The position numbers were made by a program, and so were the translations under genes. This document shows, in pieces, positions 1 to 6,500 of a stretch of 8,101 nt of DNA (position 1 is the stretch's first letter; every line of letters begins with the position of its first letter). This stretch comes from CAYNGH01 sp964396845 (lineage in GTDB: Bacteria; Vulcanimicrobiota; JAJTBE01; CAYNGH01). Where the stretch lies: NCBI GenBank assembly GCA_964396845.1, contig CAYNGH010000153.1, positions 1 to 8,101 on the forward strand, written 5' to 3'. Under the pieces are notes generated by a model. That model was not told the origin of the DNA. It saw nothing but the letters and a program-made list of their open reading frames with translations, and did no database searches.

Positions 1-659
1 GATGCCAGGATGCCGTCCAGGGCTTTCTGGTTCATACCCTTGACCATGGGAGTCCCGACAAATCCAGGGGAAATGGATACTGCCCGGAGGCCCTTGATTT
101 TTTTCCGGTGCCATTCGCTGGCCAGAATCTCAGGCATTATGGCTGCTGCGGCCTTGGTGGAGGAATAGTTTATCTGTCCCGCCACGCCGGCCCGATTCAC
201 CGACGACACAGTAAAGAGAACCCCCTCAAAGCCGTTGTCGATCATCCGGGATGCGGCTTCCCGCAGACACAGGAAGGTTCCCGTCAGGTTCACATCGATT
301 ACCAGTTGAAAATCCTTCAAAGACATTGTCCGCTTGACTTTCCCTGTTTCTTTATCCGTGGAAACCAGCAGGGAGTCCTTTATGACGCCGGCGCTGGGAA
401 ACAGGACATTGATCTCGCCGAATTCCTCGATGGTTTTGTCCATCAGGGCTGCCACATCATTTTCATCGGTGACATTGCAAAGCATCCCCATGGCTTCTCC
501 GCCGGATGCCTTTATTTCCGCCACAACCCGGTCAATATTTTCCTGGCTCAGATCGCCGATGGCGACTTTCATTCCTTCCCGGGCCAGGTCTTTTGCCACC
601 GCTTCGCCGATTCCGCTGGCTCCGCCGGTGATGACAACAGTTTTTCCAGATAATTTCAT
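1..659 (-). CDS. Short-chain dehydrogenase/reductase, probable PHA-pathway (R)-3-oxoacyl-CoA reductase (C-terminus cut off)
   Basis: The visible part is 219 codons from an ATG at 657-659; the rest lies left of the window, and roughly 40 residues are probably missing given the usual 250-260 aa of the family. It is a classical SDR. It has the cofactor motif TGGASGIG (residues 11-18), an Asp at the end of beta-2 (D36, usually an NAD preference), N124 in DVNLTG, Ser152/153, YSSTK (Y165, K169) and the SPG turn near 197-199. The usual NNAG motif reads PSAG (88-91), and about ten extra residues (TDKETGKVKR, 101-110) sit before the N124 helix. The ribosome binding site AAGGAG lies inside the last codons of phaC, 7 nt before the ATG, and the two genes are 1 nt apart, so translation is probably coupled. 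As the third gene of a PHA operon it probably reduces acetoacetyl-CoA to (R)-3-hydroxybutyryl-CoA (PhaB role). A FabG-type fatty acid role or another SDR substrate cannot be excluded. Confidence 0.85.
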   Translation of the reverse strand, partial: MKLSGKTVVITGGASGIGEAVAKDLAREGMKVAIGDLSQENIDRVVAEIKASGGEAMGMLCNVTDENDVAALMDKTIEEFGEINVLFPSAGVIKDSLLVSTDKETGKVKRTMSLKDFQLVIDVNLTGTFLCLREAASRMIDNGFEGVLFTVSSVNRAGVAGQINYSSTKAAAAIMPEILASEWHRKKIKGLRAVSISPGFVGTPMVKGMNQKALDGILA

Positions 660-660
660 C

Positions 661-1770
661 TTAATTCTCCTTGTAATTAATAGATTTCATTTTGCCCGAT
701 CGTTTCTCCAGCCATAAAGACGCTTGAGGCCAGAGGGTTCCCAGGGACTTCCCGCTGACGGAAAGACCGATATGGCCTGTTTCACAGCGGATTGTTTCTG
801 TGTCGGTGCAAGACACATAATCAGCAATCTCCTGGCTGGACGAAGGAGGCACCAGATTATCCCTGTCTGCAATCAGATTCAACAGGGGGCAGGTGATCCT
901 GCCAAGATCTACCACCTTGTCCCCCAGAGGGAACTGATTCTTCATCAGAAGATTCTGTTGAAAACCATATTTGATAAACTCTCCATAAGCCCTTCCCGGC
1001 ACCGGCTGAGCATCCGCTGACCATTTTTCCATCGCCAGAAAAAGCCTGAGAAACTCATCATCCATCATATTTTTATAAAAATTGACCGCCTTGTCCATCA
1101 TTCCCGTGGGATGAAGAGCTGCAAAGGAAAGGTTCAGATACCAGCCGGGACAGTTGCCGTAGATGCCTGTCAGTTCATCCACGGGGAAATCCTTTGACCA
1201 CTGATACAGAACCCCGTCATTTGAGGAAAAATCAAAAGGCGTGGCCATCAGCACCAGGTTTTTTATCTTCTCCTGATGAAGGGCGGTGTACATAAGGGAC
1301 ATGGTCCCTCCCATACAATACCCCATCAGGGTGACCTTCTTGCTTTTGCTGATCTTGCGGGCGCAGTCAACCATCCTGTCAAGATAATAATTGACATAAA
1401 GATCCAAGCCCTTGTCACTGTCACAATCCGAGGGAACCCCCCAGTCCACCAGATAAACATCGAAACCTCTGCTTACCAGAAACTCGATGACACTTCGCCG
1501 GGGAATAAGATCCAGAACATAGGGCTTGTTGACCAGGGCAAAGGCGATTACTATGGGAGTCGAATGAACTTTCTCTCCTGAAGGGGCATAGCGCAACAGC
1601 TTGGTTTTGTGCTTGCGGTAAACCGTCTTGTGAGGGGTAAGCCCCGTTTCCACGGGGAGAGGCGAAAGGAGCATCCTGTTCCATTTCATCATTTTTTGAA
1701 TAAAATCCGAGGTCCTGTCGATGACCTCAACTTGCAAACTTACTGCTTCGTCCCAAGATGTTAGCCTCAT
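661..1770 (-). CDS. phaC: Poly(R)-hydroxyalkanoic acid synthase, class III/IV type
   Basis: It polymerises (R)-3-hydroxyacyl-CoA into PHA at the granule surface. With the ATG at 1768-1770 the protein is 369 aa, the size of the short class III/IV synthases (about 355 aa) and far below class I/II (about 560-590). It is an alpha/beta hydrolase with the lipase-like box GYCMGG (nucleophile C152), Asp304 in ADRDNLVP and His333 in ETGHIGL. The spacing C-152-D-29-H nearly equals that recalled for Allochromatium vinosum PhaC (C149, D302, H331). The conserved segments ALVNKPYVLDL and LVDWG are also present. The reading frame stays open to an ATG at 1806, but that codon overlaps the loop of a strong hairpin, whereas AGGAG sits 6 nt before the ATG at 1770; ATG 1773 is only 3 nt from it. 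The gene follows the phasin/PhaE-like gene and overlaps the ribosome binding site of the reductase, so it is the centre of the operon. Short synthases of this type need a partner subunit, PhaE or PhaR. Confidence 0.95.
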   Translation of the reverse strand: MRLTSWDEAVSLQVEVIDRTSDFIQKMMKWNRMLLSPLPVETGLTPHKTVYRKHKTKLLRYAPSGEKVHSTPIVIAFALVNKPYVLDLIPRRSVIEFLVSRGFDVYLVDWGVPSDCDSDKGLDLYVNYYLDRMVDCARKISKSKKVTLMGYCMGGTMSLMYTALHQEKIKNLVLMATPFDFSSNDGVLYQWSKDFPVDELTGIYGNCPGWYLNLSFAALHPTGMMDKAVNFYKNMMDDEFLRLFLAMEKWSADAQPVPGRAYGEFIKYGFQQNLLMKNQFPLGDKVVDLGRITCPLLNLIADRDNLVPPSSSQEIADYVSCTDTETIRCETGHIGLSVSGKSLGTLWPQASLWLEKRSGKMKSINYKEN

Positions 1771-1775
1771 CATTA

Positions 1776-1781
1776 TCTCCT
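1776..1781 (-). promoter_or_regulatory. phaC ribosome binding site deciding the start
   Basis: The minus strand reads AGGAGA here, followed by TAATGATG. The AGGAG core is 6 nt before the ATG at 1770 and 3 nt before the ATG at 1773. This favours the 1770 start over the in-frame ATG at 1806, which has no purine-rich site at good spacing and overlaps a hairpin. Confidence 0.7.
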
Positions 1782-1789
1782 GTGATACT

Positions 1790-1815
1790 GCCGGCGGGAC
1801 ATTCATCCCGCCGGC
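1790..1815 (-). promoter_or_regulatory. Perfect 10-bp hairpin just upstream of the phaC ribosome binding site
   Basis: The arms GCCGGCGGGA and TCCCGCCGGC pair perfectly around a 6-nt loop. Nine of ten pairs are G-C. In the mRNA the hairpin ends 8 nt before AGGAG. The T-run is on the 5' side (TTTTT precedes it on the minus strand) and none follows, so it is not a normal intrinsic terminator for the operon. It may act as a stability or processing element, or as a translational gate that sets the phasin:synthase ratio. The structure is seen directly; the function is inferred. Confidence 0.6.
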
Positions 1816-1879
1816 AAAAATTCCCGGGGCTTCATCCTCCGGCTCCAGGCGAAGGACCAGAGATTCTGCCCCATCAACA

Positions 1880-1906
1880 AGAGCCGGAATCTATGATCCC
1901 AGCTCT
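1880..1906 (-). promoter_or_regulatory. Hairpin 9 nt after the stop codon of the phasin-like gene
   Basis: On the minus strand AGAGCTGG pairs with CCGGCTCT (one G-U wobble) around an 11-nt loop. No U-tract follows, so it is a weak terminator candidate. It could instead protect the 3' end of an upstream phasin-like transcript after processing. Confidence 0.4.
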
Positions 1907-1915
1907 CGATTATTG

Positions 1916-2419
1916 TTATGCAGGGGTTTTCTCCATAGATTCCATCCGCCGGCTAATCTCTTCCATCCCCTTTTTCGAGAATTCACGGTAAAGGCGGAAA
2001 ATCTCTTCAGTGCTGTCTTTCTGGGTTTTCTGCACCAGGTTCATCATCTCCTGGGTCTGCTTGTTGAAAGTGTCCATATTCTCTTTCCAGATGAACTCCA
2101 ACTCCTTGCGGAAGTCTTCGTTTTTCACATTGTGCTTCTCCATAAGATCCCGCACCTGCTCAAAGTTTTCTTCCATCCGATCCATATAAAACCGGGAAAA
2201 ACGACTCATCTGATCCATTGAACCTTCCACCATCCGGGTTCCAATCTGAACTGCCTCCCGGTGAAAACTGCCGCCGATATTCCCTGTGGCATCCATCATT
2301 TCCTTGAGAATCCGGGAATACTCCCTCTGGCACTCTGCCCCTGAGTTGAAAGAACCGGTGTAGGCATCCTGCACTTTTTTCATCATATCATTCCAGTAGT
2401 CTATTTGAGCTGTAAACAT
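1916..2419 (-). CDS. Phasin-like / PhaE- or PhaR-like PHA granule protein
   Basis: The product is 167 aa, with no signal peptide and no membrane segment. It is rich in Met, Glu, Lys, Arg and Gln and looks almost entirely helical, with long amphipathic stretches (about 30-45 and 65-160) that suggest coiled coils or granule-surface helices. One cysteine (C30) is present. ATG 2419 is chosen because AGGAGG lies 9 nt upstream; the frame extends 15 codons further to 2464, but that start would lie at the predicted transcription start. It is the first gene after a consensus promoter and directly precedes phaC, the usual place of a synthase partner. It is much shorter than A. vinosum PhaE (about 350 aa) and closer in size to Bacillus PhaR or to phasins. 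So it is either the obligate class III/IV synthase subunit or a phasin. I infer a PHA role from context and composition, not from a signature motif. Confidence 0.75.
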   Translation of the reverse strand: MFTAQIDYWNDMMKKVQDAYTGSFNSGAECQREYSRILKEMMDATGNIGGSFHREAVQIGTRMVEGSMDQMSRFSRFYMDRMEENFEQVRDLMEKHNVKNEDFRKELEFIWKENMDTFNKQTQEMMNLVQKTQKDSTEEIFRLYREFSKKGMEEISRRMESMEKTPA

Positions 2420-2428
2420 TTTTGTAAT

Positions 2429-2434
2429 CCTCCT
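2429..2434 (-). promoter_or_regulatory. Strong ribosome binding site of the phasin-like gene
   Basis: The minus strand carries a perfect AGGAGG, 9 nt before the ATG at 2419. It fixes the start against the longer frame beginning at 2464 and predicts high translation, as expected for an abundant granule protein. Confidence 0.75.
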
Positions 2435-2472
2435 GATTTTTATTTTTTGTCGCTTCTTTCGCAACTGCTAAG

Positions 2473-2501
2473 ATAATACACCATGGCCTGGAATTTGTCA
2501 A
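2473..2501 (-). promoter_or_regulatory. Sigma70-type promoter of the PHA operon
   Basis: On the minus strand a perfect -35 TTGACA (2496-2501) is separated by 17 bp from -10 TATTAT (2473-2478, 5/6 match to consensus). Transcription should begin near 2465, giving a leader of about 45 nt before the phasin-like ATG at 2419. Confidence 0.85.
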
Positions 2502-2508
2502 CCCTATT

Positions 2509-2524
2509 TTACGCTTTTGCGTAA
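2509..2524. promoter_or_regulatory. 16-bp palindrome, candidate operator of the PHA operon
   Basis: TTACGC-TTTT-GCGTAA is a perfect 6+4+6 inverted repeat that ends 7 bp upstream of the -35 box of the PHA promoter. Size and symmetry suit a dimeric regulator, and the position suits an activator or a repressor. The regulator is not identified and is not encoded in the window. Confidence 0.5.
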
Positions 2525-2667
2525 TATTTTTTATTGCCGATGGCCACTGTTTTTCCGCAAATTACAGCCCAAGGATGGCAATATTTTCTTTGTGCAGTGC
2601 AATATAAAACCAGAAAGATGGGGGTTAGTTTTATTCTTGTAATTTTAATTTTTCAATATCGTTGCCA

Positions 2668-2777
2668 CAGGAATATCCATTGGTGTTCGGTTAAGATTAC
2701 AATCCTTGCTCCATCAATATCCAGACGGCACAGCTACAAGGTTATATTACTTAACCGAACACCAATGCAGTAATATC
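2668..2777. repeat. Direct repeats flanking the MITE-like element (target site duplication)
   Basis: CAGGAATATC (2668-2677) abuts the left terminal repeat and CAGTAATATC (2768-2777) abuts the right one. They differ at one base, consistent with an old insertion. Confidence 0.65.
2678..2767. mobile_element. 90-bp MITE-like element with perfect 18-bp terminal inverted repeats
   Basis: The left end CATTGGTGTTCGGTTAAG (2678-2695) is the exact reverse complement of the right end (2750-2767), with a 54-bp non-coding centre. The element is bounded on both sides by a 10-bp direct repeat (9/10 identical), as expected of a target duplication. It encodes no transposase, so it would depend on one elsewhere. 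The length of the duplication and the end pattern CAT...TTAAG recall the IS231 group of the IS4 family; that family call is from memory. A simple long hairpin is the alternative, but the flanking repeats argue for transposition. Confidence 0.75.
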
Positions 2778-2807
2778 ACAATAATACCTCTGGTTCTGTT
2801 TATAACA

Positions 2808-3521
2808 TCAGAATATGGGGGGCAGAGGCTGAAAAACACTGGGCATCAGGTAAGGAGCCATATTCCACATGTGAGCCTTTGTAGCACTTTCCATAAAGGC
2901 ACCATCACTGCTACCGGCAGAAGGCTGGGGTTGAGCGGGCTTCTGGGTCTGGGCTGTCAGGACTGAGTTATAATCAGGAGGAGTATTGGGAACCGGCCCG
3001 GAGTTCATGCTCTGGAGCACATATAGAAGCAGGTGAATATAATTTACCCTGGCAATCCTCTGCCGGGCGCCGTAAATATCTGCCCACAGAATATTCCCCC
3101 CATGACATACCGAAAGACTGAACCCCCCGATTTTATGGCCTTCCCTGGAAAAATGAAAAGTTGCCCCGCTGATGTCAGGATTGGTGCTCACCTGCTGAAT
3201 CGCATCTATCTGTATGTCCGGGTATATCTCCTTCATTTGATCTACCAGGGCGCTAATCACCTGGCTACTGGTCATATCAGGTTTTTCCAGCTGTGCCAGC
3301 ATTACATCAATCCCCATGGCCGAGGGATCTGACGGGTTTTCATATATGGAAAAACCACTGCCACCAGGCTCCACTGTCCATCCCCGGGGATAATAAAAAG
3401 AAAAGCTCTCATCAGGAGCAGTATAAACTGCCATTGGTATGTCCTCAGAGGCAATCCCCCCAGGAGAAGTCATCATCAGAAATCCCAGCAACAGTACAAT
3501 AATTAAAAGACTATTTCTCAC
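2808..3521 (-). CDS. Secreted protein with a PsbP/Mog1-like look, function unknown
   Basis: The product is 237 aa from a GTG at 3519-3521, chosen because GGAGG lies 7 nt upstream (3529-3533). Residues 1-25 form a signal peptide: Arg2, a hydrophobic core of Leu/Ile/Val at 5-17, and a cleavage site near A24/S25. There is no lipobox cysteine, so it should be released into the periplasm or outside. Residues 35-172 form one domain whose opening, DESFSFYYPRGWTV, resembles PsbP/Mog1-fold proteins, which often begin with an F-S-F-x-Y-P-x-G-W motif. A Pro/Gln/Ser-rich linker follows (about 175-205), then an aromatic, Met/Pro-rich end reading AHMWNMAPYLMPSVF. The only cysteine is C139. It lies 76 nt behind the large S55/propeller gene in the same direction, so the two are probably co-transcribed and may act in the same extracytoplasmic process. 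The PsbP-like fold is an impression from sequence pattern only. Confidence 0.75.
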   Translation of the reverse strand: MRNSLLIIVLLLGFLMMTSPGGIASEDIPMAVYTAPDESFSFYYPRGWTVEPGGSGFSIYENPSDPSAMGIDVMLAQLEKPDMTSSQVISALVDQMKEIYPDIQIDAIQQVSTNPDISGATFHFSREGHKIGGFSLSVCHGGNILWADIYGARQRIARVNYIHLLLYVLQSMNSGPVPNTPPDYNSVLTAQTQKPAQPQPSAGSSDGAFMESATKAHMWNMAPYLMPSVFQPLPPIF

Positions 3522-3557
3522 TATATATCCTCCCTGCTATACTCCAAGGCTTCCAGA

Positions 3558-3576
3558 GTCTTCGTCCATTGAAGAC
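3558..3576 (-). other. Small hairpin between the S55 gene and the secreted-protein gene
   Basis: GTCTTC and GAAGAC form a perfect 6-bp stem with a 7-nt loop in the 76-nt gap. No T-run follows on the minus strand, so it is not a convincing terminator and read-through is likely. Confidence 0.3.
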
Positions 3577-3597
3577 ATCAAATCAAAATACCAGTCA

Positions 3598-6500
3598 TCA
3601 GTCGGTTTCCATTATCTCGTCATCATCATCAGCAGGGGTTGTTTCCCGGACATCAGATCTGTCCTGGTCTTCGTCATCACCGTTGTCGTTGTCGTTATCG
3701 TCGCCGTTGCCGTCACCGTCGCTTCCGTTGTTTTCCGGGTCCGATTCTCTGGTCTGTTCCACAGACTTCACCGAGATCCACTTGGAATCAGTTCCGGTGT
3801 TGCCGGCCTCGTCAAATACCTTGACTTCGATTTTAAAACGGTTGGGATATGGAGGATTCAGATAGACATGAAACTTCTCCCGGGTATCGTCAAATATTCC
3901 ATCCTTGGCAAAGGCGATATTCCACTTGCCCTGGCCGATACGATAATGAACCTCCTTCACATTCACCAGACTGCTTTTGGCAAAACCCTCCACCACCAGG
4001 AGTTCACCCCGGAGTTCCTCCCCGGTGAGAGTCGCCTCGGGACTGGTGTTGCATATCATCACCGGTTTGGATACCACCTGGGATATGAGATAGCGGTTTT
4101 CCGGGTCTGTCCTGTCATAGCCTTCCACCTTCAGCAGATACCAGTCATCGTCCACTTTGCGGGTATCCCATTTGTATGACATCACCATGGGCTTCTGACT
4201 CTTCTCCCGGGCAGACTTCTGAAGATCCTCCAGGGCCGGGAGAATCCCCCTTTTCACAGGCTCCCAGGAATCTCCCGCATCATATGAATGATAAAGATCA
4301 AAGGCCATAACCGAAGGGTTGGATACGAACACCTTCCACTTGACATCCTGTGAACCGGACCAGCGTTGGGCACCATCAGGGGCTTCAAACTCCATCAGGG
4401 CTGACTGGCTGACATGCCGGTAATAAAGGGCGGTTTCATAAAGCCAGGGGGTGTTTTCAGGGTTGCTGGAGCGAAGGATTGCCCGCACCTGGACATATCG
4501 TCCCGGCGGACTCATGATCCTCTGTCCTTCAGGGTGATTGTATTCCAGTGACCACGGGGACCAGGTGGAATCAGGAGATATGGTATTCCCCGATCGGGTC
4601 TGCATTGCAATATCAGTACCTTCTTCAACGGCGACGGTCCATGTCAGGTTGCCGAACTCTGAAAAACTCCCGGTATCAATGACCCGGGACAGATAGTAAC
4701 CCGCATCGGGATAATGAGGATGAATTTGGATTACCCCGCCGGGGTTTCCCGTTGCGGCATAAATTACCCCGGTGTCGGGATCCTGATCCATGGCGGTAAC
4801 CTGGTTGATGTTGGCCTCATAAAGGTTTTCGATGCTTTCATCGGCATTAATCCGATAAACCCGGCCCATGGCGGAAGTCCCCACCAGAATACTGCCGTCG
4901 TTGCCGGGAGCCAGCCTGATGACTGACTGCTCCGGGAAGAAGAACACACGGTGCTGGTCTTCTCCGCCCACCTTATAAACCAGCTCTTCAGAAGCGATCC
5001 AGAGATTGCCCTCGATATAAAGCAGGGAATTGATGGAAGAACCGCCGGTTCGGTAAAAAGAAGTCACCTCTCCTGTGGGTTCAATCTTGTAGATGCTTCC
5101 TTCGTTGGAACATCCGGCAAAGAAGGAGCCGTTATCTCCAAAGGTTAGGGCTGTTACATGGGCTTCCGACGGCTCAAATACCACCTTTGCCCTGCCGGCG
5201 GAATCTACCCGGTAAACTGCTCCCCGGTTGCCACAGGCTGCCAGAAGGGTTCCTCCGGGTTCCACCAGCAGATCCCATATAATATCCCTGGGAAGGGTGG
5301 CAAACAACTTCAGATTCCCGGCGGGATCCACCTGGAAAATCCGCCCGTTGGGGCCGGTGCCGATATATATGTTCCCATCGGGGGAAGCAGTCATCGCCGG
5401 GCTGAGAACCTCCCGCAGGTTGCCCACAACAGAGCTTTTTCCCTGGGCATCGATTTTCACCACATCGCCTCCCGGGGCTTCCACAAGATGAATGATCCCG
5501 GTGGAGGAATCCCGAACCATAGCCATGACAAAGGCTTGATGGGTGGTGTAGATTTCTTCCTTGACCCGGCCCAGAATAATATTTCCATCAATAATGCTGG
5601 TGCCGTGGAAGTTACCCATGAAATAATCCCGGGAATCAGCCAGGGCTGCCATGTAGGTGCCCGCGGTCTTATCACTTTCGGATTTCTTAGGGGTCTTGGA
5701 CTCGGACATGGGGACTGGCTGAATTTTTATCGGGAAAGCTCCCGTCAGGGCAGATAACCGGCTGTTCACCTTATCTGGTTCCGGCGACGGGGATGATGGC
5801 TGGGGTATTGTTGGCTCCACCGATGTTTCCTCCTGGGCATAGGCATCCTGGGCTGATGGAATCTGGTGGGATATCTGGACTGTTATTACATGGCTTCCCT
5901 GCACAAAATATGGAAGGCTCACCAGTTCCCGGAAGGAATTGAGGCTGTTCTCCACACTTCCCCTGGGGGAGGACAACAGCATTCCCTGGATGGTACCGGG
6001 CAGATCGTTTATGCGGATTCCCGAATAAACCACAGTCCTGGTGGGAAAAGACGCCATGAATGTCAGGTCGTTTCCCCTCTCCATTTTGCGGATATAATCA
6101 ACCACCTGATGAATATTGGATGGAGGCACAGGCTTGATCTGAAGCTGTTTATAGACATCCCTCATCTCATCGGCGCCGGAAGCGGCGATTCTGACAACTC
6201 CCTTCTGGGCATCGGCAGGAACTGGAATCCTGACACTGCGGGTAAAGACCTTGCCTTCGGGATCTTCCAGGGTGGCAGTGACTTCCAGGCGATCACCGGG
6301 ACGAACATGGGGATTGCGGGTGGAAAGATCCAATATTCTGGCTACCTGCCGATCAGGATACATTTCAACATTCAGGTCTATCCCTTCTATCTCCAGATCT
6401 CCAAACTCATTGCCGTCCAGGAACCGGAAAAGACTCAGAATAAGCCGGGGGAACTGAGAAGAGGCATCCCTGCCGGAAACATACTCCTCAAAACGGATGG

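Larger units (their letters stand above)
2420..2807. other. AT-rich intergenic region without a supported gene
   Basis: This 388-bp gap lies between two minus-strand genes. It holds the PHA promoter, its palindrome and a 90-bp MITE-like element, listed separately. The part between about 2525 and 2667 is AT-rich and shows nothing else I can support. Plus-strand frames starting at 2534 and 2706 run through the inverted-repeat element or antisense to the neighbouring gene and lack protein-like features. No hairpin followed by a T-run was found to end the upstream gene. Confidence 0.6.

Noticed and set aside
108..653. Plus-strand frame of 181 codons
   Set aside because: It is antisense to the SDR gene, whose motifs are unmistakable; it is a shadow frame rich in His, Gly and Phe.
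1771..1806. Longer phaC start at ATG 1806 (381 aa)
   Set aside because: No good ribosome binding site, overlap with the hairpin loop, and catalytic residue positions fit the family better with the 1770 start; kept only as an alternative.
2420..2464. Longer start of the phasin-like gene at 2464
   Set aside because: It would lie at the predicted transcription start with no leader, while AGGAGG points to ATG 2419.
2678..2767. Integron attC site as an explanation for the inverted repeat
   Set aside because: The outer ends lack the RYYYAAC / GTTRRRY core arrangement in the right orientation, the arms are perfect rather than imperfect, and flanking direct repeats are present.
2678..2767. Inverted repeat as an intrinsic terminator
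   Set aside because: The loop is 54 nt and no T-run follows the stem on either strand.
3439..4179. Plus-strand frame of 246 codons with a Val/Ile-rich stretch looking like a membrane segment
   Set aside because: It is antisense to the S55 gene. The Val-rich run is the complement of the Asp/Asn-coding triplet tract, and the opposite frame has clear domains.
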